From Patiria miniata (taxonomy: Eukaryota > Echinodermata > Asteroidea > Valvatida > Asterinidae): a DNA stretch of 64,000 nt. Each line of letters opens with the position of its first letter. Within the stretch, counting starts at the first letter, position 1. Below the pieces are notes generated by a model. The model saw nothing but the letters and a program-made list of their open reading frames with translations. It was not told where the DNA came from and did no database searches. The DNA lies in contig NW_024037072.1 in the NCBI RefSeq assembly GCF_015706575.1, positions 21,019,162-21,083,161 on the forward strand. Reading direction: 5' to 3'. Both the position numbers and the translations under genes were made by a program. Shown piece after piece: positions 11,323-23,098 of the stretch.

Positions 11323-12404
11323 GGCAGCACCATCAGTAACAGAAGTTACTCCCAAAACAAAACAGGACTAGTCTCAACACGTTTTAGGCGAGTGAAAGTA
11401 AGAGCATTTAGTCTGATTATTCAAAGTTGGGTGTGCAATTATTATCAAAATGCTAGACATGAATAAACTTCATAAATATCTTACTTTATGCATACATACC
11501 AGTACAATGTATGTAAATGTGGATTTTCCTATTTCCATAATTGATGCACATTACCGGTAGTTACCGGTAGGTTAAAAAAAGGCCATGTCGTACTTTTGAA
11601 AACCTTCCTCTAACAAATCTGCCAGGATTGTCAAAAGAATGAACATGTACCAAAAAAAGGTGGAGGAATTTGATACTTGCTGAAAAAAAGTGTCCCAACA
11701 TGAGAAATGAACCATGAGTGATAACAAGTGCTCAAAATATATCCAATGATGAGTGGCGAATCACCACCCAATGAATGATCCTCAATTACTAGAAAGGCAA
11801 ACTGAAAGATCCATGCTGTTGATTGAGTTGATGGACTTTAACACCTTGGGTTAATTGCTGCAATGATTTTTCCTTTGGGGAGGGGGGGGGGGAGTGTTTG
11901 GCAGTTTGACATTTTTATCAGATAAACTGGAGTGAGCTGTTTCTGGAAATGTAATCTCAGCACCCACGGTACTCCATTCTCCCATTGTGATTCGAATGAC
12001 AATCAAATCGGATGTTGACAGAGTTTATTGGTTTGCGTATTCAATCCGAACAATGATCAAGAGCAGATTACTATTGAAAGCCATGACTATTTAAAGAGAG
12101 CATATTTTTGGGATAACTCCACTACCGGTAGCTCTTCATCTATCAAAAAAATGTTAAGCAACCGAAAGTGCAACAATGTGCCTAAAAAGCAGGTGTGATT
12201 TTATGGTGCTGATAAGCACACAATTTAGCTTGAAACGAAAACAGTTTTATTTTCTCAGCAACAAGGGGTCACCAGATTGTCAATTTGTTTAGCAATTCCT
12301 CTGCCCGATAGCACCTTTGCATGTGTACAGCAGAGTTAAAATTGAAAATATCAGAACCAATGTTCATTTCTCCAACCTTCCCATAATTTTGATTGAATTC
12401 CTTC
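11323..12404. other. Intronic DNA, no gene seen
   Basis: AT-rich, with a short G-tract at about 11880-11892 and scattered TACCGGTA words. No splice-flanked open stretch and no terminal repeats were recognised. Confidence 0.4.
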
Positions 12405-12680
12405 ATGGGAATCAGGTTGGCGTAGCAGTACTTTCTTTGCCGTCCACTGCTGTGATCCGGTTCGAATCCCGCCTGCGCCAACATGTTTTTTCAGTCCCTA
12501 CCTGATTCCGTAGGTTTTCCCCAGAATATTCTTCTGGGGTTTTCCTCCCACCTCTAAAACCGTAATTTCTTCTCACTGTCTTCTCTCTACAGGTTTCTTC
12601 AGGCTTGCGAGCTACAGTGCTTGGGGCGCTTTTGAAGAACCCTTGGTTTCATTACCAGAAATAATCAATAATAATAATAA
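12405..12680 (+). mobile_element. tRNA-derived SINE ending in an AAT microsatellite
   Basis: The head GGCGTAGCAG...GATCCGGTTCGAATCCCGCC contains a perfect B box, and CGCCTGCGCCA suggests a tRNA-like 3' stem. A central part with GGTTTTCCCC and GGGGTTTTCCTCCCACCT follows, a motif pair common in invertebrate SINEs. The element ends near 12675 in AATAATCAATAATAATAATAA, typical of LINE-mobilised SINEs. The flanks share a short GAATCAG/GAAATCAG similarity but no clean target duplication. It lies in the intron between the LDLa and MAM exons, in antisense orientation to the gene. Confidence 0.75.
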
Positions 12681-13850
12681 CGAAATCAGTTCTCAGGGCT
12701 TGGGAGTCTCTTGGGGCCAGACAGTCTCTCCTCTCGTGGCCAGAGCATGTACGGTATTTCTATTAGAAAAATTAATTGAAGGTACCGGTACACGTGTGCG
12801 TACATAATCAGTTCTCTGACCCTTTGTTCTTTACTTTGTGATTTATTAACCATCACAATCACATTGGCTATTTACACAATTATATGGATATATGCTCCGT
12901 GTTTGACATTGATCAACTCTGTTCACATACCGGTACCGGTATCAACTGATGAAGAAGATACATGTACAGGACTTTGCTGATTACTAGGAAATTAACTGAT
13001 TTATAAGAATCATAGTCGCAATTCTAAGCGTTAGTTATTTTTGTATTTAAGAATTACTGACAATGATAGGCTAGTGAAGTATTTTGTACATGTTTTAATT
13101 ACATGTACATGTACATCCAACATTGTACATGTATAACCTTAATCTTAAAATTATTGTAATTGTTCGTGTTTTGGATATAGCATTGTAAATATTAGTGTTT
13201 TTGTTAAATTGTATAACTTTAGGATTGTACATGTATAATACTAATTTTTTTTTATTGCAAATGTAATTTTCCTGATGGATTAATATTAAAGTACCGGTAT
13301 TTTTATCTGTAACCACATGCTGTTAGCATCAAAGATATGACTTTCAGGTCTTGGATCAGTTGAAAATATTTGAGGAAAAAAAAATTCTCCCTGGTAAAAC
13401 TATTGATGCGACAGGTCCACCAACTGTTAAATCTGCTGGTCTTTAGATCGGTCTATTTATAGTCCAAATTGGCTATGGGGAAACAAATCCGGTTTTCCAT
13501 TTGAGCGATCAGAATTGCCTGGAGCAACCTTAAAGTTGTTTCATTGGTTTGCTTGCTGTGAAGCTGGGACAATGATGATAGGAGATGGAACGTGAGCAAT
13601 GAATGGACGATCTAATGCATGTCTGGAGGCGCGTGACTTAGTCCCACAAGCACTGCGCAAACTAGCACACTCAAAGTGGGTCAGAGTGCTCCGACAGCAC
13701 TCTGCGTTTTGAAAAGGCGGAGATTAAAGGGAACGTAACTTGCTACGTTCTACGTTCTTTCTATCATTAGGATTTTAGTGAACTATAGGAACTACATGTA
13801 TAGACGGACACTGTTATGCACAGAAAACAAGCATTCATACATGTACTTAC
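12681..13850. other. Intronic DNA with ACATGTACATGT and TACCGGTA words
   Basis: It contains ATTACATGTACATGTACAT near 13100 and CATACCGGTACCGGTATC near 12930. No exon was recognised. A GC-richer part at 13600-13740 shows no splice-flanked frame. Confidence 0.4.
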
Positions 13851-13964
13851 TACACGTCACTTCGTCATTCCCATGTAGACAATCTTCAGCAAAGTTACAA
13901 ACTTTTGATTGGTCAATGCAGCTGCCATCCAGACACTGGAACTGCTCACTAGGGCAAGACGTTC
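13851..13964 (-). CDS. Internal exon: LDL-receptor class A domain
   Basis: This 114-bp exon lies between an acceptor (AAAATAG) and a donor (GTAAGTACAT). It encodes one complete LDLa module: CPSEQFQC, LDGSCIDQSKVC and NFAEDC, then a loop ending in NDEVTC. All six cysteines are present, and the acidic residues of the NFAEDC..NDE loop fit the calcium cage of the family. The length of about 38 residues is normal for a one-exon LDLa module. It starts and ends in phase 1. Its first two bases (GA) complete a Gly codon with the G left by exon 31796-32564, and its last base (A) completes a Ser codon with exon 9850-9993. This continuity is the main reason for joining the three exons into one gene. LDLa modules act in extracellular ligand binding. 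Other exons may lie in the 18 kb between it and the first exon. Confidence 0.85.
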
Positions 13965-14303
13965 CTATTTTGAATATAACAGACAAAAATAATTAGTAAT
14001 ATATTTTGGCTTTTTTTGTTTTATGTTTTGCTTTTCCTTTTTTTTTTTAAATTCAATTTATTTTTCATAGCACTTCACTAAAAGATGGGGGTATTCTAAA
14101 CAGATTTTTTAATGAACACACAACCCATCTTTAAAATAAAGAAAAAAGGAATTCTAAATAAAAATGATTGTATTTACAAAATAATTCAGGGTTACAATGT
14201 ATGTATGTATTCCAACCCTGAATTTTATTTTTATTTTTGACAGGCACAAAGCACAAATCAAAGTTTTGAAGTGGGCATCAAAGCAACAATGATCAAACTT
14301 AGC

Positions 14304-14535
14304 TTTAAAGGCACATGTAATATACATGTACCGGTACAACAAAAATGCTGTAATTTTCAGAAATGGATGGATTTGGGGGTTAGTAGTTTATAGCAAATAT
14401 TGTTACGTGTTTAAAGTTTCGTGATCCAAGAATGAAGATGCTTAGGCGCATAGGTTAAGGATGCTTGAGTCAAGTATATTTCACAATAATTTGGTAGTTT
14501 TGTTTTTTGATGTTTGCAAATGTTGTATATTATTA
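14304..14535 (-). mobile_element. MITE, TTAAAGGGAATATAC family, deleted copy
   Basis: In minus orientation it matches the intact copy at 24704-25218: terminal TTTAAAGG..AATATAC text, AATTTTCAGAAATGGATGGA, then after a deletion TTTGGTAGTTTTGTTTTTTG, ATGTTTGCAAATG and TTGTATA. The middle of the family, with its central palindrome, is missing. Confidence 0.6.
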
Positions 14536-15599
14536 CATTCATACTTGTCGGACAGAATAAATCCATCCAAATCACACATTCTAGTTTCCTCTTTCACTCT
14601 GACACAAGTTTAATGTTTCTGAGATTCAAAAGCTAAAATCATTTTGTGACGTACATTGTTAACCGAGAGTTCAAAGAAATATATTCAAATTATTGTCCCA
14701 ACAGAAGGTTCTAATTTGATCCCCAGATCATCCTCACTGAAAAAGTTTCCAAATTTGCCAATGAAGCATTCCCTAATCTCCTAAAAAGCCAAGGGCAAAG
14801 CTTGTCGAAGCTATGTACATGTACATATGTACAACAAATGTACAGCGTAGGTATACATAATTTCAATACTTGGCAAGAATACACAAAAAACCCATCCCGA
14901 GACCTATCTCCCCTTGTGAGCATACGTACATTGTACATCTGTACAAGCATCTGATTTTCTGATTCTATCTCCAATTCTGAGTCAGAGGACAGAGGCAGTG
15001 AACTGGATTGATCCTGCATGCATGCAATCTGACAGTCAATTACAGTAAGACCTTGCGAGCGGAAATTTACATGTACATGTACATTCACGAGGCAACATTT
15101 TCCACAGATGGGACAGTAGGCCAGATCAACCTATAACGACATACACACGTTTTTCATGTAGGCAATGAGTAAATCGGAGAGTGCACTGCCCTTAAAACTG
15201 TCACTGGGATCAGGGGAAAATCCCAAAAGTGATTTAAAGGGAGGTTAATTGAGATGCAATTTGACACAAATTCATCATAGGATAGACACATTTGCAAGAT
15301 GTGCAGCTGGGAGAAAAATCAAGTCAATCCAAATCAATTAAGTCAAGAAACATGGTGTTACATACAATGCAATACAACTTCAATTTATAACTGTACAGTC
15401 AAACCCCCTAGCTTTATACTGTATGTAGGCGATACTTTGGATCCCGACCAAATTGTGTGCATTTCTACGACAGAAAATCTGCAAGATAATTTAAACACAA
15501 TTAGATCAGGCACAAAAGAACTTGGTTAATAATTAACTAAAACAGATGAAATACATTTGAAGGTAAGCTGTAAACAAATAAAGAAAATCCAACACCAAA

Positions 15600-16162
15600 T
15601 ATATTGGGAATAGTGTAGGCGGTTTGGAACTATATTATATAGGCCCTAGTGGTACAGATCTGTTTAGAATTCGCTGGAAAGTCTTGCCTTGTGTGTTTGT
15701 CTCTTACCGGTATTTTGTCTTGTGGGGTGTTTGTTTGTTTTTTGTTTTTGTTTTTAAATATGTTTGTTTGCCCATTTGTTATCTTCTGTGTGCTTTTGTC
15801 TGTTCTGTTTGTCATGTTGTTTTTTTGTGTATTTTTTTCAGTGTCTTGTGCAAAAATAATTGTACTGTTGTACCGTAGTTGGAGAGCTGATAACTTTTTT
15901 GTGTGTGTTTTTATTTTTTTAGCTTTGTAGGCAATCCTAAATCCTTCAGGCCTGCAACTTTATAATGTTTAATGTTTTTAAAAATGTTTTCTGTACTTTA
16001 AGTTCTCGTATCTTAGCCTTTTGCTGTTTGTTCTTTTGATATTTTCCTTTATTGTGACTTGTAACTTTTGTAACTACATGTAAATGAATTTTAAACCAGT
16101 CATAGATTTTCATTGTCTTGTATTTGGCCTGAGAAATTAATAATAAACTTGAATAAAGTGGT
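15600..16162 (+). other. T/G-rich tail with polyadenylation signals, possible LINE 3' end or 3' UTR
   Basis: The stretch is strongly T/G-rich and ends in TAATAAACTTGAATAAAGTG with AATAAA at 16152, just before the hAT target site. This looks like a transcript 3' end, such as the 3' UTR of a LINE or a gene. No coding part that I recognise precedes it. The open frames at 15624-15930 are low-complexity and Phe/Val/Cys-rich, as expected from T/G-rich DNA. Confidence 0.25.
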
Positions 16163-16170
16163 AGTGTGCG
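16163..16170. repeat. 8-bp target-site duplication, left copy
   Basis: AGTGTGCG is repeated exactly at 17762-17769 and flanks the element at 16171-17761. Confidence 0.9.
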
Positions 16171-17761
16171 CAGGGTTCTAGCCAGGGTGAAATTATAGCG
16201 TAGGGGTAATTTTGGTTTGACGACTAATGCGAGCGCGGAGCGCGAAGCCCTTACGGCGTGGGGTCCGGGGCCCGCTTAAGGGCCCCGGAAAATTTTGGAC
16301 TCTAGATGCTCCGTGGTGCAATCTGAGGCGATTCCCTGCCACTTTCCCCTGAATTTTTTTTTGCAGAAGTGCTTAAAATTATCAGAAATTTTGTTTTATT
16401 TGTTTCAATGATTTATACACTTGCTCCTGTAAAGGTTCTTCTGTTTTCAAATTTTAGATTATGTTTACAATAAATTGTTCCAAGATCGATGCTTTCTGAT
16501 GTTTAACCATTTTTAGTAGTTCCTCAGTCAATGTTTTATAAAAATTTGGGATTTACGTAGTCAATATTAAGTGCGAGAACAAATCGCATGAACATTTCAT
16601 ATTTCAAGAAGCCTTGTGTTGAATAGCGCTGCCGTAGTAGCAGTGGGCCTAGTTCCCATTTTAAATTTGTAAATAAAACCATCCGATTGGCAGGGAGAGA
16701 AATTGTAAAACCATGGAGGTCTCAGACAGAAAAAGTCGTCGGCGATTGCAATTCCAATATGCTACAACACAATGTGAAGGAGAAATCTCATTTTTGTTAT
16801 GTTAAAAAATATAATTGTAGATAATGACGATGAGAAATAATCACCGGGAATTGCTTCCTATCCCGGCCGCGGCCGGCCCCGGCCGGCCCGGCGTACGTGC
16901 GTGCGCAGGCCAGCCCACACCGGCTACGCCGGCGAACTACGCGACCAAATTTTCCCTCAGCATTTGAGAAAGCAACGCATTCGTGGAGCGCTAAAAAACT
17001 TGCTTTGTTGCAATACTTGCTGATTGGTTTTGTCCTAAGAACAAACAGATCCGTTTTTACTACCAAATTTATTGAACTGTTATTATCAGCAACGAGTTGT
17101 GTAGACAAAAATCCAAATTTTCGACAGCGAAATTCTTTGAGAAGAATTCTTCACGTGCGGCCATCTTTATGGACGGATCCATTGATATCGTAGGGGTGCT
17201 TAACCTTTCTTTGGACATCGTTTCTCGAATAAATCCTTTACGAAAATTATGTTCCGACGTTGAAGAACTTATTTTCAAACAGTAACATGTTTCGGACTTG
17301 ATAAAAAGTATTATTTATAATTTTAAAACAGTTGAAATGCTTGTAAATATTGACCTTAGGAAAGCACACCCGATACCACAAAACGGTGTGGTCCACAGAG
17401 CGCTCTGTACGTGACATGTAATTGGTGACACGTACGTCCGTACGGAGCGCTGTATATATCTACGCAGCACAAAACAGTACGTGCTTATTGCTATCATAGC
17501 GAATGCGTGTGGCGCAGCATCACGGTAGGGGTATCGTACGGGGTACGTGCGGTGGGATCGTTGTTTATTTTTCGCTGTGTCGTATGGCCAGTGCGCAATG
17601 CTCAAAGCCGCGGCGCTTGTAAACGAACAAACGGCAGATATTTTTTTTTCGCAACCAAAATTTATAGCGTAGCGGTAGCGTAGCGGCGCGATTTAAGCGT
17701 AGCGCTTATTTCCGAAAGCGTAGCGGGTGCTAGCGCTATTTGATGCCTGGCTAGAACACTG
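16171..17761. mobile_element. Non-autonomous hAT-like DNA transposon, 1.59 kb
   Basis: The ends are inverted: CAGGGTTCTAGCCAGG at the left, and CCTGGCTAGAACACTG, the inverse of CAGTGTTCTAGCCAGG, at the right. The exact 8-bp duplication AGTGTGCG and the CAG start fit the hAT superfamily. Near the left end (about 16251-16350) is a GC-rich module with GGGGCCCGCTTAAGGGCCCC, shared with elements at 25585 and 48715. Near the right end TAGCGTAGCGGTAGCGTAGC-like words repeat. The middle has a GC-rich stretch (16861-16940). No transposase domain or long frame is present, so mobilisation would need an enzyme in trans. The intact ends and exact duplication suggest a fairly recent insertion. Confidence 0.88.
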
Positions 17762-17769
17762 AGTGTGCG
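17762..17769. repeat. 8-bp target-site duplication, right copy
   Basis: AGTGTGCG, identical to 16163-16170. Confidence 0.9.
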
Positions 17770-17782
17770 CTATGTGAAATGG

Positions 17783-17867
17783 TTTTCATGAGTTGAAAGA
17801 TGGAATGTTCCATTCAACTCGGCTTTGCCTCATTGAATGGAACATTCAATCTTTAAACTCATGAAAA
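17783..17867. repeat. Hairpin with about 33-bp arms
   Basis: The left arm TTTTCATGAGTTGAAAGATG continues GAATGTTCCATTC. The right arm inverts it (GAATGGAACATTC..ATCTT..AACTCATGAAAA) with three mismatches. The loop is CAACTCGGCTTTGCCTCATT-like. It may be a small foldback element. It sits 14 bp beyond the hAT target duplication. Confidence 0.75.
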
Positions 17868-20694
17868 TATTCTCTCCATTGCACGAATGCCAAACATTCA
17901 TTATTTGTTTTATATAACATCCAAGTAGATCTTTGTCATTCGCTTGGAGGATAAAACTTTAGGAACAAACAAAACTCACAAAATTGTATCATATCCACTA
18001 CTTTTCTTCACATTGTTCAAGGCTTAAACAACGGTTTAAATGTCTGCTACAACCTATGGCTATAACGCATGATATACACGTAACGCAAAGATCGTATAGC
18101 GCCAGGCCGCTGCGCGTCTTAGCGTGTGCGCGGCGTGCAATAGATCAAAAGGGATGGGAAAATGCACAGTGTATGGAACCAAAAATGCACGGTTATGATG
18201 TAGGCCGTGCAATGGTTCGATTAATGAATGCCGCGTGACCTACCGGTACAATCCTCAAATCAAATGACAAGGATTTACTTGGGTGATATAATAAAACTAA
18301 ATAGCTTTGTATTGGCAGCAATATGGCATGGGGCCAGTGGTAACTGGTTGACATGTTTGGCTGCGGTCCAACAACTACGGAAATCAGTCGGTGTGCCCTG
18401 GCCTGGCAGGGACTGCATCGTGGGAAGTTTTCTGTTTTTAGGTAAGCTGGATTGAGTTGTTGGACTTTGAATGTCCCTAAAAGTTTGGTTCCTGTAAAAC
18501 CTACCGGTACCAACTGTTCATACTACAAGTAACATGCATACCATGCAGATTCACGCACATATCCCATGTTCATGTACATGTAAGATACTTGTACAATGAG
18601 AGGACATTCCTTTAGATTCACTCATTTGAGTAGCATCACGAACCCTTCACTTGAAACCCAAGGATATTTATATTTATAACGCTTTCTAACCACTTTGAGG
18701 TTTTAATAATCAATGAGTCTTGCATTACTTCCATAATGATGAATGTGCACCTGCCGATGTCAAATGTTAACAAATGAGACACTTAACAATCTGGGATGGC
18801 ATTTCAGAAAGACGAGGCATTTGTAATATGTACGTGCCGACAGTACATTTGCTGTGCATGTAATAAGCTTCCTTTAGCCCCATTCTACTGGCATTTGGCA
18901 GGTAATATCTTGATTAATGGCAAGCTTATTTCACTGATTAATGTATGGCGACATAAGAGCAGTGTGTGAAGTAGGTCGTGCATTTCGTGGGTGTGGTTGA
19001 TGGCAATGATGTTGTACATGTATACTTGTGCAGACACTCTTGTTTTACTATACTCTCAAGGACAATGCTTTGTGTTTCCCTTTGTCCCTGTAATATAACA
19101 CTCTCCCATGGACTAAGCACACAAACTCACTACAGAGGACCGTGTCCAACAAAAGACCCAACTCCCGAGGACTGAAAGGATCTGTTCTTCTCCCTTTGTG
19201 TGTCGGTCCTCGATGAACAGGTGCATGAATTCAATGAGTACCCACCTAAATGACTTTGAAAACAGGAATACATATTGTTTTGTACATTGATACCTTTTTT
19301 CACATTTAACAAAATCTGCAACAACTAATGACAGAAACAACCACTGCCGACACATCAGCAACCATCTCTGGGTAGTGGGTAGTGTTGAATGTGCCCATCA
19401 GCTGCTACCCGTATGATGATAACCCCTCCTAAAAGCATCCCAAACAACTTTCAAAGTGTATGGATGCAAGAAGTACCGGTACGGTAGCATGCCTGAAAGT
19501 TGAATGTGCCTTTAAAGAAACGTGCTATTTGCAGACTCTGAAACATAATAATTTCTCCAAAATCAAACCAGTCTTTACCAAACCTTGAAATTTTTGAAGA
19601 ACTACCGGTACATGATGTATGTACCTGCACATTTTACAAATTTATGCTTGGTTGTAAAGCACCCAAAAAAAACCACTCAGTCACGAATTTCACTTATTTT
19701 GAGATAAGAATTATCATCACAATCTACTTTTACTGTGTAGACGTACGCACTTCAAAAAAGCCAGTAAGCTACACGTATACATGTACATGTACATGTATAC
19801 CGGTAACATTGATTGTTTCTTTAAAAATACGTAAATCATATTTTTGTGCTGGTAGTGAAAGCAAAGTTATTTTGTGAATGTAGAATAAAGCAAAGCCCAT
19901 AGTTTGAAGATACCTGTATCACTACCAGTGTTTTTATGAGCAAATAGGGTGTTGATTGAAAACTGTCCATTCAATGGTCCAACCATACTATAACCGTCTG
20001 AAGATGTCAATCCATGGACAGGAGTCTCCTCATGTTTAAATTAAATGGATAAGTTATAACTTTTAACAATTTATTGTAGGGTGGAGCCCCTCTATTCAGA
20101 GAGAATCTATACAATGTCAATATAATAAAAAACAGGAAGTTCACCGTTATCTCAACCATGACAATAACAGTTGAAGGGCTTTAGGGCATTAGGACAAAAA
20201 CCCACAACAGTTCAACTTTTTTCTGCTAAGCACCTCCCACGCATACCGGTACACATCGGTATGTGTGTACTGGTACGTGTACATATGAAATGTTCACCAT
20301 TTTGTAATTATCCGTCCAAAAATATCTGCCTTGCGGGGAAAAAAAGTTGGCAGAATTCATCTTTTCAATGTTGTTTTCCACTTACGTAAAAAAATAGGGA
20401 TGTTTCTCCTAACAAATTAAGAGAAAACTAACACTAACTGCATGCAGCTTTCATCTTGCTTCAGATACAAAAAAAGTAGATCTCTAATGTCCCACTTTCG
20501 GTTGCCAGTATTGTGTCCTTTACAGGAAAAAAAAAGAGTTGACTAATTCCCCATATTCAAAGGACAAAATCTGACAGTAAAAATAATGTTTAAGTCTTGA
20601 TTTAAATGATTTTAATTTCATTTGTATTTGAATGCTTGTGTACAATCTGTAATTCTCACTTGGCTTAATAGCTCCCAATGACATTCCTTGTATG
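17868..20694. other. Intronic DNA, no exon recognised
   Basis: Two GC-richer stretches were inspected for exons (18060-18240 and 18330-18460). The latter has TTTTTAGGTAAG, a juxtaposed acceptor/donor-like string, but no domain in any frame. At 19771-19806 there is a run of ACATGTACATGT ending in TACCGGTA. The rest is AT-rich and featureless by eye. Confidence 0.4.
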
Positions 20695-21318
20695 AACAGC
20701 TATTCATAAATACCTAAGACAGTTTAGCTAAATTCCTATTGGTCGAGAGCCCGTCACGTGGCCGGTCTTAAACGGATGATAAAGACATGGCTAGCTGGTC
20801 TTAAACACTTTTTCAGTGTCACAATAAAATGTGGACTCCTAAAAATCCAGTGCCTCTTATCGTTTCATTGGTTGAACGTTCACAATCCTCACGTAGGCAT
20901 GCACAACACTACCAGGGAGTCAGAATTTTATATTCAAAACGCAACGCGCCAGGTGCGTTCTGCGCGACATCGCGCAGAACATGCTCCGCGCGCGTCAATC
21001 TCCATAAAAGGGTTGTTTACATCTTACTCGCCAGCTGAACACTCCATTATTTTGCAAGAGGGATGTTTCAAAAAGCATAAAGTGAATTTGTTGAACAAAA
21101 TCGGGATGTTTTGAACGAATTATATGATTTTTTCTTACCGAAAAGGTATTTATGAATGGGAATAAATATGTGCTCGGTCGGTATTTATCACTCTGTTTAA
21201 GACCACTTAGAGTCTGGGTGCTGATAATTACCCTCGCCTCCGGCTCGGGTAATTATCAGCACCCAGACTCTAAGTGGTCTTAAACAGAGTGATAAAAACC
21301 TCCGAAGCACACATTTAT
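20695..21318 (+). mobile_element. Non-autonomous element B (relative of the 4.4-kb copy)
   Basis: It is collinear with 4406-5290: ATTCATAAATACCTAAGACA, one GGCCGGTCTTAAAC..GGTCTTAAAC unit, ACTTT..TGTCACAATAAA, GGACTCCTAAAAATCC, TTGGTTGAACGTTCACAATC, CGACATCGCGCAGAAC, CTCCATAAAAGGG and AATGAATGGGAATAAA-like text. It ends in a perfect 50-bp-arm hairpin (21184-21296). ATTCATAAATACC at the left end is inverted at about 21147-21160. It has no coding capacity. Confidence 0.6.
21184..21296. repeat. Perfect inverted repeat, 50-bp arms, 13-bp loop
   Basis: Arm 21184-21233 begins TTTATCACTCTGTTTAAGAC and arm 21247-21296 is its exact reverse complement. The loop is GC-rich (TCGCCTCCGGCTC). The perfect match contrasts with the eroded equivalent in element A (about 5120-5240), so it is recent or kept identical by gene conversion. 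Confidence 0.93.
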
Positions 21319-21474
21319 TCCCTTATAAAAAAAAAAATCTGCACATGTGTATGCACACACGACTGTGATTTTACTTTTATGTCGATGGCTGAACATGTAC
21401 CGGTACATATATATTGCATATATACTTTTACAGGTTAATTAAAAACCTTGACAGTTACAAAATACTGCAAATAC

Positions 21475-21655
21475 CGGTATATCGATCAGCGCATGCAAAC
21501 TTTAACTGGCGCGCTCTGGCGTGCAACTTCTGACCGGCACGGCACACATTTGCAGCTGGCGGTTTTGAATATCCAAATATTTGTTCAAACACACTTACAT
21601 GTACGGTACGAGTAATCAAATCCTAAATTATTCAAAAACGGACAGCCCTAGTATG
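21475..21655 (+). repeat. Repeat ending in GGACAGCCCTAG
   Basis: It runs from TATATCGATCAGCGCATGCA through GCAGCTGGCGGTTTTGAATA and ATATTTGTTCAAAC to ACGGACAGCCCTAGTATGC. The 47965-48140 segment has the same order (ATCGATCGCTGCATTCAAAT, TTGCAGTTTCAAATATTCAA, GGGACAGCCCT). Confidence 0.55.
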
Positions 21656-21854
21656 CAAAGCAATGAAAGCGGGTGTCGAATCTTGGTGACAGTGATGTCA
21701 CAACAAATAAATTCATAATCATAAGTACGTCTTTGTAATATTTCCAAGCCAAATCTAATTTGTAAGACACAGAGTGTGCAAAAAAAAGGCAACATTTTGA
21801 GAAAACAAATCATTAAAACTGTTTTATGTTTATTTCTCCAATGAAATTATATAC

Positions 21855-22134
21855 TACATTAAAGCCTGACTATTTCTCAATCGATTCTTTTTACCCCATT
21901 CCATTTGGGTCCCTAGATCCAGAAATACAATCAATTAAGTGAAAGGGTGTAAATTTTTACTGAAGTCACCAACTTCAATGCCTATTCAATGCTTAACCCA
22001 GATTCAGCATGTCCAGGTGAGAGTGGCCCAAGTAAAATTTACACCCTTTCACTTAATCGATTGTATTTCTGGATAGGAACCAAATGGAATGGGGCAAAAA
22101 GGAGTGGATTGACAAATAGTCAGGCTTTAATGTA
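21855..22134. mobile_element. Foldback element with about 100-bp terminal inverted repeats
   Basis: Left arm 21855 to about 21957 (TACATTAAAGCCTGACTATT...GTGTAAATTT) and right arm about 22034-22134 are reverse complements with a handful of mismatches. They enclose a 76-bp loop. The flanks read ATAC on both sides, a possible 4-bp target duplication. It has no coding capacity. The class is uncertain. Confidence 0.85.
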
Positions 22135-22914
22135 ATACATGTATGCTGTCATTGAATGTTGCACTTTTGTTTGGCACACTCTACATGTACTGCATGATGC
22201 ATCTCAGCGAAAGCAGAATCCTGATTACACAGTACCCTCAAGTCAAAGCCGTCAGAAAACAAGGTTTCTGCAACAGGCTACAAACAGACTGATGACTGCA
22301 AGCTGATGACAAGTTACAGTGGTTTACCATCCGTCTGTGCTGACACGACATTTCTCAGATTCATTTCCGAGCCAAATCAATCACTTTCAATCAGGTCCTG
22401 GGACCCTGCTTACAAAAAAATAAAGAAAGAAAAAAACCCTGATGACTCAAGTCTTGAAATTTCTGACTCAACTCTCTAATTGCGGACCCAGAATCCTCAC
22501 GCAGAGGGCAGGGCCCTGCAACTTGCCACCCCTCCTATGGGATGATGTAGACCGGAATCTTTTGCAATCTACATGTAAACCCCCCCCCCCCCCCTATAAA
22601 AGAAAGTAAAGATGCCTTCTCCTACATGTACAGTCTGGGCGAGCCAGCACAGCATCTTGATGGCATTCTCATTTGGGGACAGACGCCTCTCCGGAGACTG
22701 TGTGATTATCAGGTTACCTCCTGATTGCTGGCCAGAGAGTTTGAATGGGGAATTCATTCAGTGTCTGACCTGTTTTCCTAATTTGTTTGGACAAAAAAGG
22801 AACCAGGGCAGGATGCTTGCTCACCAAACACAATCAGTGACAAATGGGCACCTGCTTCTACACTAAACACAATTTTTAGTGACTACCTAAAAATCACAAA
22901 ATGTCAGAGATGCG
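22135..22914. other. No gene recognised; C-tract at about 22578
   Basis: A homopolymer C tract of about 16 bases lies near 22578-22594. The GC-richer part at 22600-22800 has open frames on both strands but no domain and no coherent splice sites. Confidence 0.4.
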
Positions 22915-23098
22915 TTAAAGGGAATGTACCGGTACAACAGTTGCAAACATCACAAAACAAAACTACCAAATTATTATGAAACACCTTACAATAACTGCAA
23001 GTGAATAAGTCTCAAGCATCCCGTAAAATCGTAGCACCTGGTGTGCTGTCATTTTCAAGGAAAGTGGAATGTGTATCAATTTCTAATGACGGTCTACA
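22915..23098 (+). mobile_element. MITE, TTAAAGGGAATATAC family, truncated copy
   Basis: It begins TTAAAGGGAATGTACC and continues with GTTGCAAACATCACAAAACA, AAACTACCAA and GCACCTGGTGTGCTGTCATT, collinear with 24704-25218. It stops just before the central palindrome. Confidence 0.65.

Noticed and set aside
18330-18460. Possible plus-strand exon ending in TTTTTAGGTAAG
   Set aside because: Acceptor and donor words are adjacent with no exon between them, and flanking frames carry no domain.
22600-22800. Possible exon with open frames on both strands
   Set aside because: No domain match by eye, no phase-1 splice pair that fits the neighbouring gene.
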